DNA from: an uncultured Bacilli bacterium
GTDB lineage: Bacteria; Bacillota_I; Bacilli_A; RF39; UBA660
Direction: 5' to 3'
Assembly: GCA_934098445.1 (NCBI GenBank)
Contig: CAKOOW010000013.1
Coordinates: forward strand, 1-26,774
Length of the DNA: 26,774 bases
Of this stretch, positions 5,706 through 12,656 are shown piece after piece; position 1 is the stretch's first letter; each line of letters opens with the position of its first letter. A program made the position numbers and the translations under genes. The notes below the pieces were generated by a model. That model worked only from the letters and a program-made list of their open reading frames with translations, made no database searches and was not told where the DNA came from.

Positions 5706-6791
5706 ATGAGAATTGTAAAAGTTACAGGAAAAGTTGAAAGTGACAATTTTATAAAAGAAGCTATCCAAGATTATGAAGATATTGTTACAAAATTAATTAA
5801 GGACATTGAGTCAAAATGTCAAAATAAACCAAATTCGACCTATAAAAAATTAGAAATGCTTTATCAATATTTTATCAACCTTAATATTGAGTATGCAACT
5901 TCGACGCTTGTTGATAGTGGTTTAGGTGCTGCTGGTCCCATTGGTCGTTATAAAACTAAACATTCTGGATTCGAAGGTGAGTTTGCGATTGGTTTTGGAG
6001 AAAAGTTGGCACCAATTTTAATCCAAAAAGGGGTTTGTGCGTCATATTCAAGTACATTTTGTGATATAGCAAGACGTTTAGGAATTGATTGTGCGGTAGT
6101 TTTCAATAGTTATCACGCTTGGAATACAATTTTAATTGATGATGAAATTTGGTATTTGGATTTAACGCCAATAATTAAAGAGGGGAGAAAGAATATTCCT
6201 TTAAACAGTGCCTTAAAAAATAGTTATAATACGTTTAACTTCATTGAAATTACTACTGATAAGTATGATAATAGATATAATAGTCAAAGTACTTGTTTTG
6301 ATAAAGACGGTCAAATACTTAGTAAAAAAGAACTTATAAACTTCTTAAAAAAGAATAAAGTAAATAAATCTATAATCAAAAATGTAAGGATAACTAGTTT
6401 AGATAGCACTCCAACAGATACAACTCCAAAAAAAGATAACAGCTCAAAGACAAATATGACAATAAGAAAAGTTACTAAACCTAATGGGGAAGTAATTAAT
6501 TATCAAAATACAAATAATCAAGCTGTTAAAAATGTCGGAGATTTAGTTAAAAAAATAATTGCTGAAACTAATCAAAAAGTAGATAAAATGAAAATTAATA
6601 ATCCTAAGACCCAAGAATTATGTCGATTGAGATATGCTCTTAAATACTTAAAAGAGGAAAAAGAAAGACTTGATGAGGTTACTTATAATATTGCATTTGA
6701 AGATGTGCTTAGAGGTTTAGGGTTCGATGAGACAGTTATTACTTCATTAAAAAGTAATAAGAATATTATGCAAAATCTTTCGAGAGGATAG
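5706..6791 (+). CDS. Cytoplasmic transglutaminase-like (papain-fold) protein
   Basis: The first 200 of 361 residues form a transglutaminase-like domain with a visible Cys-His-Asp triad: Cys111 in GVCASYSSTF, His137 in YHAWN and Asp152 in YLDLTP. There is no signal peptide or membrane helix. Residues about 230-255 are a Thr/Ser/Lys-rich linker, followed by a charged, probably helical C-terminal domain. Such domains act as proteases, amide-forming enzymes or inactive scaffolds; the substrate is unknown. The gene is one of two on the plus strand left of oriC, against the replication fork. It has its own strong promoter and terminator and faces the OLE promoter. The GGGAG ribosome site is 12 bases from the ATG. 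Confidence 0.75.
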   Translation: MRIVKVTGKVESDNFIKEAIQDYEDIVTKLIKDIESKCQNKPNSTYKKLEMLYQYFINLNIEYATSTLVDSGLGAAGPIGRYKTKHSGFEGEFAIGFGEKLAPILIQKGVCASYSSTFCDIARRLGIDCAVVFNSYHAWNTILIDDEIWYLDLTPIIKEGRKNIPLNSALKNSYNTFNFIEITTDKYDNRYNSQSTCFDKDGQILSKKELINFLKKNKVNKSIIKNVRITSLDSTPTDTTPKKDNSSKTNMTIRKVTKPNGEVINYQNTNNQAVKNVGDLVKKIIAETNQKVDKMKINNPKTQELCRLRYALKYLKEEKERLDEVTYNIAFEDVLRGLGFDETVITSLKSNKNIMQNLSRG

Positions 6792-6808
6792 TTAATCTAT
6801 CTTTTTTT
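6787..6808 (+). terminator. Terminator of the transglutaminase-like gene
   Basis: GATAG and CTATC flank a five-base loop and are followed by seven T. The stem is short, and the TAG stop is part of it. Confidence 0.65.
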
Positions 6809-7283
6809 AATTATCTATTAATTTACTTACAAGATTTAGCATCTTACTATTATCGTGAACAAATTTTTTCGGTTGAAATTTCTTTATTTTTTTTAAAGCT
6901 GGTTCTAATTCATCTACTTCTTGCAGACCAATTAAGTAACCAAGACTATTAAATTTACTAACGATTTGGGTCTGATGGTCATTTATGTGTTCACCATACT
7001 TAGCAAGGCGGGGGATAGCAATGACTTTTTTATTTTTTTCTAAGGCGGAGATAATACTTCCAACGCCACCATGTGTAATTATAATATCAGCTTTTTCCAT
7101 TAAAGAATTAAATTCATCTTGAGGAATTAAGTCAAAAATTTTCATATTGGAAGAGTGATACTTTGTATAACCAGCTTGAACGACTACTTGGTCTCTAATA
7201 AGACCTTTTTCTATCAAATCATCAATTTTTTCTAAAAGACGAATAAAAGTTTTATCTTGGGTCCCTAAAGTTACTAAAATCAT
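6807..7283 (-). CDS. Glycosyltransferase catalytic subunit, PssE/Alg13 type
   Basis: This 158-residue protein corresponds to the C-terminal half of a GT28-family enzyme. It opens with MILVTLGTQDKTF, and the nucleotide-sugar site has ITHGGVGSI at about 89-97 and the GEHINDHQ block near 121-128. Together with the membrane-associated subunit encoded 12 bp upstream it should form a two-chain transferase of the PssD/PssE (bacterial) or Alg14/Alg13 (eukaryotic) kind. These add a sugar to a lipid-linked precursor at the inner membrane face. An AAAGGA site supports the start. No other polysaccharide genes are nearby, so the product is unknown. The stop codon overlaps the terminator of the convergent gene. 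Confidence 0.85.
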   Translation of the reverse strand: MILVTLGTQDKTFIRLLEKIDDLIEKGLIRDQVVVQAGYTKYHSSNMKIFDLIPQDEFNSLMEKADIIITHGGVGSIISALEKNKKVIAIPRLAKYGEHINDHQTQIVSKFNSLGYLIGLQEVDELEPALKKIKKFQPKKFVHDNSKMLNLVSKLIDN

Positions 7284-7295
7284 AATTAGTCCTTT

Positions 7296-7775
7296 CTAGT
7301 AAATCCAACCACCATAGATGGCTTTGGGATATACTTCTAACATACTTTCCCATTGGACAATAAAATAATCAGCAAATTTATAAATCAAACGACCAGCACG
7401 AGTAGGGGTAGTACTGTTAGCAATGGTTTCAATGAAAATTACCTTTTTATGAAATATTTTAGCTAGACAACACATAGGACCAGCATTATGAGACCCAGTA
7501 GTAACAACAACATCAGGTCTTATTTTAAGCATTAAATACAAAGATATAAAACAATTTAAGAGAAGTTTAAAAGGGTAGAGTAGTTTGGCTTTAAGATTAG
7601 TATAAGTTCCACTAATAATAAAATGGACACGATTAGGATACTTATTTCTTAGATTAAGATTACTTTTAGTCTTCTCAGTTACAATTGTATAGTCGTACTT
7701 AGAAAATATAGGAGATAGTTGAAGCAATTCACTTAGATGGCCACCGGTACTAGCTATAAACATTACTTTTTTCAT
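7296..7775 (-). CDS. Glycosyltransferase membrane subunit, PssD/Alg14 type
   Basis: The 159-residue protein has the Rossmann start VMFIASTGGHLSELL, a hydrophobic segment at about 67-85, VVTTGSHNAGPMCCLAK, and FIETIANSTTPTRAGRL near 115-131. These are the signatures of the PssD/Alg14 family, which recruits the catalytic PssE/Alg13 chain to the membrane. I place the start at the ATG at 7775, seven bases after AAGGTG. An in-frame GTG at 7784 is part of that ribosome site. It follows a terminator and a TATAAT at 7799-7794, so it may begin a new two-gene transcript with the downstream pssE-like gene. Confidence 0.85.
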   Translation of the reverse strand: MKKVMFIASTGGHLSELLQLSPIFSKYDYTIVTEKTKSNLNLRNKYPNRVHFIISGTYTNLKAKLLYPFKLLLNCFISLYLMLKIRPDVVVTTGSHNAGPMCCLAKIFHKKVIFIETIANSTTPTRAGRLIYKFADYFIVQWESMLEVYPKAIYGGWIY

Positions 7776-7803
7776 TTTTTTCACCTTAAACTCATTATAC
7801 TAT

Positions 7804-7832
7804 AAAAATCCTATTTATGTAGGATAAATAGG
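7804..7832 (-). terminator. Terminator after the murA-SGNH operon
   Basis: CCTATTTA and TAAATAGG form an 8-bp stem with a seven-base loop (7810-7832), followed on the minus strand by a T-rich run. Confidence 0.78.
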
Positions 7833-7854
7833 GAATCAAGAAATAAATTTCTTT

Positions 7855-8451
7855 TTAAGTATTAATTTTCCAAGTAGAAATAATTTTATTATAGAGTTTG
7901 TTACTAAGAATTTCATAGTCTTTCGTATCTAGTATATAATCTTTTTGTCCTGTCTTTTCTAAAATAGTGGGAGTATTTAAAAATTCAATTTTATATTTCC
8001 TAGCTAAATCTTTCAAAATATAATTAGTTGATAGATTAATCGGACTAAGATAGATTATTTGTTTAGAATTATATTTTCGTAAAACTATAAATAAGTTTTC
8101 TAAGTCAGTATAAATATTAGTTATACTTTCTTTTTCATATAGAATCTCAAAGTCGCCAAGATAAACTATTACGACATTAGAATTATTTAGTTCTTGTTGA
8201 ATATCTTTATAGTTACTTTTTATTTTATCAATAACATTTTCGATTTCTAAATTTTCACTGCTAAAAGTGTAGTATGTTGTTGGTAATAGCTTTTCAAGAT
8301 TAGGTTTTAGATAAGTATTAAAATTTTCTTTTATTGTGGTTTTCTCATCATAAATAGCGCTTATCTTGATTTCTTGATGATGATTGGCATTATAGATAAG
8401 ATAAGTTAAAATAACAGCACTTAAAGTTAAAAAGAATAATTTTACTTTCAT
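7855..8451 (-). CDS. Membrane-anchored SGNH/GDSL-like protein, catalytic residues not evident
   Basis: The 198-residue protein has an N-terminal signal or anchor helix (about 3-20) and then an extracytoplasmic domain. The block NNSNVVIVYLGDFEILY (about 89-105) resembles the third SGNH block. IIYLSPINL and the late KDYEILSNKLYNKII helix resemble the region around the Asp-x-x-His pair. The Gly-Asp-Ser nucleophile block is not visible, and no His is found in the late block, so it may be a non-catalytic relative. It starts 24 bp after murA with an AGAGGT ribosome site and is followed by a strong terminator, so it is probably the second gene of the murA transcript. A wall-related role is inferred from that linkage only. 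Confidence 0.6.
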   Translation of the reverse strand: MKVKLFFLTLSAVILTYLIYNANHHQEIKISAIYDEKTTIKENFNTYLKPNLEKLLPTTYYTFSSENLEIENVIDKIKSNYKDIQQELNNSNVVIVYLGDFEILYEKESITNIYTDLENLFIVLRKYNSKQIIYLSPINLSTNYILKDLARKYKIEFLNTPTILEKTGQKDYILDTKDYEILSNKLYNKIISTWKINT

Positions 8452-8475
8452 AAGACCTCTCTTACTTAGTATAAT

Positions 8476-9726
8476 TTATTCTTCAATTCTGATTTTAGCA
8501 CCAACCTTGGATAATTTAATATTGATATTCTCATAGCCTCTTAAGATATGGTCAGCCTCATCGATAGTAGTTTTCCCATCAGCAATTAGACCAGCAAGGA
8601 CTAGAGCAGCACCAGCACGAAGGTCACTTGCTTTAACATAAGTGCCACTTAACGAAGTTGGTCCGGTAATAAAGGCTTTATTGCTAGTATTGGCAATATT
8701 GGCGCCCATTTTATTTAAGTATTCAATATGACCCATACGAGTTTCATAAATAGTTTCTGTAAAAGTTGAAATACCATTAGCTTGAGTTAATAAAGTCTGC
8801 ATAGTTTGACCTAAATCGGTAACAAAGCCAGGATAAACACTAGAAGTAATATTGACTGGTAAAAGATTAGTCTGTTTAGAAATTATAATTGAGTTTTCTT
8901 CTAAAATATAATTGATATTCATATTTTTTAAAGTCTCTAAAAGACTAGTTAAGTGTTTTGGTTCAATTTTATCGATGACTAAGTCTTCGCCAGCTAAGGC
9001 ACCAGCTATAATATAAGTTCCAGCTTCTATACGGTCTGGAATAGTATAAACATTACCTTTACTTAGTTTTTTAACACCAGTTATTGTGATTGTATCAGTA
9101 CCAGCTCCTTTAATTTTAGCGCCCATACTTTTTAAGAAATCAGCGACATTGACAATTTCTGGTTCTTTAGCGGCATTAAAAATACGAGTTTGTCCGTTTG
9201 CCTTGACTGCCGCTAACATAATGTTAATAGTAGCACCAACGGAAGGAAAATCAAAAGTTATATCAGCTCCGTTTAGTTCTTCAGCATCAATTATATATTT
9301 ATCACCATCAATAACTACCTTGGCTCCTAAAGTCTCAAAGCCTTTAAGATGATAATCAATTGGTCGTTTGCCGATTTTACAACCACCAGGGAAAAACATT
9401 TCCACATGGTGATATTTAGACAATAATGCTCCCATAAAGTAGTAAGACGCTCTTAATTTCTTAGCTAAAGCCTCTTCAATAACTTGATTTTCTACTTTAG
9501 AAACGTCTATCTCTAAAAAATTATTTTTGTAACTATAAGTGGCTTTCAAAACGTTTAAAATTTCTAAAAGAGCTTTCGTGTCAGTTATATTGGGAACATT
9601 GTCAATAGTAACATAATCATCACATAAAATAGCAGCTGGTATTAAAGCTACAACACTATTTTTAGCACCGCTTATTTCAATCGTGCCACTTAATTTATTG
9701 GGTCCATCAATTATTAGTTTGGTCAT
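8476..9726 (-). CDS. murA: UDP-N-acetylglucosamine 1-carboxyvinyltransferase MurA
   Basis: MurA transfers enolpyruvate from PEP to UDP-GlcNAc, the committed step of peptidoglycan synthesis. The 416-residue cytosolic protein has Lys22-Asn23 in GAKNS, the catalytic and fosfomycin-target Cys116 in FFPGGCKIGKRPID, and the two repeated EPSP-synthase-like halves expected of the family. I start at the ATG at 9726, with GGGGTG about six bases upstream. A TTG at 9747 would add seven residues not seen in MurA. A TTGACT-TATAGT promoter lies upstream. The nearby DUF1146 gene, spoIID and spoIIQ match the Bacillus murAA neighbourhood, although other genes have moved in between. Confidence 0.96.
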   Translation of the reverse strand: MTKLIIDGPNKLSGTIEISGAKNSVVALIPAAILCDDYVTIDNVPNITDTKALLEILNVLKATYSYKNNFLEIDVSKVENQVIEEALAKKLRASYYFMGALLSKYHHVEMFFPGGCKIGKRPIDYHLKGFETLGAKVVIDGDKYIIDAEELNGADITFDFPSVGATINIMLAAVKANGQTRIFNAAKEPEIVNVADFLKSMGAKIKGAGTDTITITGVKKLSKGNVYTIPDRIEAGTYIIAGALAGEDLVIDKIEPKHLTSLLETLKNMNINYILEENSIIISKQTNLLPVNITSSVYPGFVTDLGQTMQTLLTQANGISTFTETIYETRMGHIEYLNKMGANIANTSNKAFITGPTSLSGTYVKASDLRAGAALVLAGLIADGKTTIDEADHILRGYENINIKLSKVGAKIRIEE

Positions 9727-9752
9727 ATATACACCCCATCTACACAATAATA

Positions 9753-9781
9753 ACTATATCTAATTTAATACTTTAAGTCAA
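9753..9781 (-). promoter_or_regulatory. Sigma-A-like promoter for murA
   Basis: TTGACT (9781-9776) and TATAGT (9758-9753) are 17 bases apart. Transcription would start near 9746, about 20 bases before the murA ATG. Confidence 0.75.
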
Positions 9782-9783
9782 AT

Positions 9784-9813
9784 AAAAACACCTATAAAAT
9801 TATATTATAGATG
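9784..9813 (-). terminator. spoIIR terminator
   Basis: CATCTATAA and TTATAGGTG form a 9-bp stem (one G-T pair) with a seven-base loop, followed by five T. It ends eight bases after the spoIIR stop and abuts the murA promoter. Confidence 0.75.
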
Positions 9814-9820
9814 ATTTGTT

Positions 9821-10309
9821 TTATTCATATTTAAGTAAGACTTCTTTAACATATGATTTATATTCAATATTATCAGTCTTATTATCTTCAATTAGACACA
9901 ATGGTGGATACATAACACACCAAAAATTTTCACCGAGACCCTCACCTAAAGTTATAACAAGTGAATTATAATAGCCGGCAGGATAATTAATACCTTTGTA
10001 AGTTTTTCTAGGAAAATAATTGTCACCATAAGAGATATCATAAGGAACTTTATAAGTATTTAAAATTTTCTTAATGGTCGGAATATTGTTTTTTATGGAA
10101 GTATCGACATCGGGATTTTTAACTATCTCAGGTAAAATTTGTTTTATTATGTCTTCTTTAATCCGTTGTTTAGTTAATTGGTCTTCGATATTATTGGAAT
10201 TAGCAATTATTCGAAAACGAATAGAGTCATTAGGAATTATTATTTCCTCTTTATTAATATTTAAGTAAATGAGTGCAAGTAATGATAGAACTACTATAAC
10301 CTTTTTTAT
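9821..10309 (-). CDS. spoIIR: SpoIIR, forespore signalling protein, with non-canonical AUA start
   Basis: SpoIIR is secreted from the forespore and triggers SpoIIGA to process pro-sigma-E in the mother cell. The 162-residue product has a signal segment (MKKVIVVLSLLALIYL), RFRIIANSN and EDQL at about 31-45, and the diagnostic LGEGLGENFWCVMYPPLCL at 121-139. The frame is open from a TGA at 10318-10316 to the stop, but contains no ATG, GTG or TTG at its 5' end. AUA at 10309-10307 fits best: it gives a normal signal peptide and has GGGTGAT about six bases upstream. The alternative is a GTG start plus a one-base indel in the T6 or A6 run. It lies after prmC as in Bacillus. A spurious antisense frame covers part of it. 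Confidence 0.88.
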   Translation of the reverse strand: MKKVIVVLSLLALIYLNINKEEIIIPNDSIRFRIIANSNNIEDQLTKQRIKEDIIKQILPEIVKNPDVDTSIKNNIPTIKKILNTYKVPYDISYGDNYFPRKTYKGINYPAGYYNSLVITLGEGLGENFWCVMYPPLCLIEDNKTDNIEYKSYVKEVLLKYE

Positions 10310-10337
10310 AAAAAATCACCCAATTTAATATTGAGTG
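10310..10337 (-). terminator. prmC terminator overlapping the spoIIR ribosome site
   Basis: CACTCAAT and ATTGGGTG form an 8-bp stem (one T-G pair) with a five-base loop, followed by A and six T. The 3' arm contains the GGGTGA presumed to be the spoIIR Shine-Dalgarno sequence. Confidence 0.75.
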
Positions 10338-10350
10338 GTTTTAATAATTT

Positions 10351-11091
10351 TTATTCATTAATAATAAATAAATAGCGATCTTTGCCAGCTAAGTCTTTTT
10401 TTACCTGAATAAATGCTTCGGGATAGTTTTCTTTAGCTAACCTGGTAATAGCAGCACCTTGGGTGCAACCGATTTCAAAAGCAATGATATTTTGTGGAGT
10501 CATAAATTCTTTACTTCTCTTTAAAATAATTTCATAAAATTCTAAGCCCTCATTTTTAGCAAATAAAGCGTTTTGAGGCTCATACTTAGTGGCTGGATCA
10601 ACTGGCTCATCATATCTAACATAGGGAGGATTACTAACTAAGATATTGTATTTTTTAGAAATAGTACAATTCTTTATGTCACCATGAATAAAATTAACAT
10701 TAGCTTTATTTTGGACAGCATTAGAACTAGCTAAATCAATAGCACTTTTAGAAATGTCTATTGTATCAACGGAAGTATTTAGTTCTTTCGACAAAGTAAT
10801 AGAAATACAACCACTACCAGTTCCTACTTCGAGAATCTTTAATTCTTCAAGAAAATTTTGTGTCCTGATAAGCTTAATTATCTCATCAACAAGCCCCTCA
10901 GTTTCAAAACGAGGTATTAAAGCCCTTTCATCAACATTTATTTTATAACCATAAAAATCAACATTACCGATTAAATATTGAATAGGGTAGTCATTATTAA
11001 TCTTTTCGATAACTTTATCCATTTCATGAGGATATAATTTAGTTAATAATTCGTAATCAGTATTAGAAATATATCTTTCTTTTTTAATCAT
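10351..11091 (-). CDS. prmC: Release factor glutamine methyltransferase PrmC (HemK)
   Basis: PrmC methylates the Gln of the GGQ motif of release factors, here most likely the PrfA encoded just upstream. The 246-residue protein has the SAM-binding EVGTGSG at about 88-94 and the catalytic NPPY at 154-157. The loop normally reading IPRPETE is IPRFETE. The N-terminal helical domain is short, so the protein is some 30-40 residues smaller than usual. The ATG overlaps the prfA TAA by one base (TAATG), indicating translational coupling. A terminator follows, isolating it from spoIIR. Confidence 0.93.
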   Translation of the reverse strand: MIKKERYISNTDYELLTKLYPHEMDKVIEKINNDYPIQYLIGNVDFYGYKINVDERALIPRFETEGLVDEIIKLIRTQNFLEELKILEVGTGSGCISITLSKELNTSVDTIDISKSAIDLASSNAVQNKANVNFIHGDIKNCTISKKYNILVSNPPYVRYDEPVDPATKYEPQNALFAKNEGLEFYEIILKRSKEFMTPQNIIAFEIGCTQGAAITRLAKENYPEAFIQVKKDLAGKDRYLFIINE

Positions 11092-12143
11092 TATTCGCCT
11101 GCTAATTTTAATCTTTGGTCTTCTGTAATTAAAGCTTCAATAATAGGGTCAAGATTCCCTTCCATAACCCGGTCTAACTCCATAATTGAGAAATTAATGC
11201 GGTGATCAGTTACGCGATTTTGAGGATAATTATAGGTTCTAATTTTTTCACTTCGGTCCCCGGTACCAATTTTTTTACGAGACTCACCAACTTGTTGTTC
11301 TTTTTCCGCTAAGGCAGCATCATGTAATTTAGCTGCTAACATTTTCATAGCTTTTTCTTTATTTTTTAGCTGAGAACGTTCTACTTGGCAAGTAACAATG
11401 GTATTGGTTGGAACATGGGTAATACGGACTGCTGAGTTGGAAGTATTAACAGATTGTCCACCGGCACCACTAGAATGGTAAACGTCAATTTTTAAATCAG
11501 TTTCTTTGATTTCAACATCGTTGACATTAACTTCTGGCATAACAAGGACTGTAGCAGTAGAAGTATGAACACGTCCGCCAGCTTCCGTAACCGGTACTCT
11601 TTGAACACGGTGAGAGCCACTTTCAAATTTTAATTTAGAATAAACATTTTCGCCACGTATCATAAATTCGATTTGCGAATAACCACCGGCTGAACCCTCA
11701 ATTTCATGTAATACTTCGATTTTCCAATTATTTTTTTCAGCATATCTAGTATACATACGATATAAATCGCCTGCAAAGATATTGGCTTCATCACCACCAG
11801 CAGCTCCTCTTATCTCCATGATAATATTTTTATCATCATTGGGATCTTTAGGAATTAATAATAATTGTAATTCTTTTTCTAATCGTTCCTTAGATTCAGT
11901 TGCTGTAGCAATTTCTTCTTCAGCTAACTCTTTCATATCAGGATCATTAAGCATCCCCTTAGCTTCAAGAATGGTTTCATCACACTTTAAAAATTCTTGG
12001 TATTTTAAAACAATGTCTTCTAAATCAGCTTTTTCTTTAGAAAGTTTTCTTAATTTATTATAGTCTTGTATGACATCTTCGTGAGTTAATTCTTCAACCA
12101 ATTCTTGGTATTTAGTTTGAATATTTTGTAATCTTTCTATCAT
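11091..12143 (-). CDS. prfA: Peptide chain release factor 1
   Basis: RF1 reads UAA and UAG and triggers peptide release. The 350-residue protein carries the RF1-type codon-reading tripeptide Pro184-Val-Thr186 (RF2 would have Ser-Pro-Phe) and the catalytic GGQ at 228-230 in SSGAGGQSVNTS. Length is normal. The ribosome site is AAAGGAAAA. It is co-transcribed with prmC and preceded by the rpoE terminator. Separate use of UGA stops in this window means that an RF2 gene should exist elsewhere. Confidence 0.97.
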   Translation of the reverse strand: MIERLQNIQTKYQELVEELTHEDVIQDYNKLRKLSKEKADLEDIVLKYQEFLKCDETILEAKGMLNDPDMKELAEEEIATATESKERLEKELQLLLIPKDPNDDKNIIMEIRGAAGGDEANIFAGDLYRMYTRYAEKNNWKIEVLHEIEGSAGGYSQIEFMIRGENVYSKLKFESGSHRVQRVPVTEAGGRVHTSTATVLVMPEVNVNDVEIKETDLKIDVYHSSGAGGQSVNTSNSAVRITHVPTNTIVTCQVERSQLKNKEKAMKMLAAKLHDAALAEKEQQVGESRKKIGTGDRSEKIRTYNYPQNRVTDHRINFSIMELDRVMEGNLDPIIEALITEDQRLKLAGE

Positions 12144-12183
12144 AAAAAGTTTTCCTTTCTCGTTAATTATATAAAACTAGTAG

Positions 12184-12209
12184 AAAAAAAGCAATTATTT
12201 TCAATTGCT
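12184..12209 (-). terminator. rpoE terminator
   Basis: AGCAATT and AATTGCT form a 7-bp stem with a six-base loop (12190-12209), followed by seven T on the minus strand. The rpoE stop overlaps the stem. Confidence 0.8.
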
Positions 12210-12645
12210 AATCTAAATTGCTATTTTCTTCATCAGAATCATCACTTACGACTACTAATCCTTGCAAATCATCATCATCATCGTCGGTCGGTTCATCTTC
12301 ATCGTAATAAATGTCTTCTTCTTCTTCCGGTTCTTCTTCTTCGTTTTCTAAACCAGCATCAATATCTTCATCATCATCTTCCATAATGATTTTAGCTTGA
12401 TGACGACTTTTTAAGTCCCAGAAACCTTTTTCTAACATAATAAAGCGATGGTCAGTTGATAAGACTTGGAAAAAGTCAGCAATTTTAGCTTCGTATTCTT
12501 CATTAGAAAGACCAAGTAAATCACATATCTCCTTGAAAAGGTCAGTTATTTTAATCTTCTCACCAGTTGACTCTAAAATCATATAAGCAATGTCATCATA
12601 ACTTTTTGACTCTAATTCTTCTTTGGATAAATCAGTTATTTTCAT
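12208..12645 (-). CDS. rpoE: RNA polymerase delta subunit
   Basis: The delta subunit speeds RNA polymerase recycling and lowers non-specific binding in Bacilli. The 145-residue protein has an N-terminal winged HARE-HTH domain (about 12-85, with YDDIAYMIL and GFWDLKSR) and a strongly acidic, disordered tail of Glu and Asp runs (about 90-145). That architecture is diagnostic. An AGGAGG site precedes the ATG. It lies 11 bp after argS, as in Bacillus (argS-rpoE). The protein is largely confined to Bacilli and relatives, which supports the taxonomic reading. Confidence 0.95.
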   Translation of the reverse strand: MKITDLSKEELESKSYDDIAYMILESTGEKIKITDLFKEICDLLGLSNEEYEAKIADFFQVLSTDHRFIMLEKGFWDLKSRHQAKIIMEDDDEDIDAGLENEEEEPEEEEDIYYDEDEPTDDDDDDLQGLVVVSDDSDEENSNLD

Positions 12646-12656
12646 ATAAATTCCTC

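Noticed and set aside
7804..7832. Promoter for pssD using TATAAT at 7799-7794
   Set aside because: The -10 is good, but no -35 or extended TG element is present and the upstream space is occupied by the terminator stem, so it was not listed as a feature.
9086..9352. Plus-strand frame opposite murA
   Set aside because: Shadow of a conserved gene. The same applies to frames opposite prmC (10754-10948), prfA (11782-12063), argS (13153-13350), mnmG (19992-20180) and mnmE (21410-21757, 21845-22030).
10074..10268. Plus-strand open frame of 64 codons
   Set aside because: Antisense to the spoIIR coding sequence, whose conserved motifs prove the minus-strand frame.
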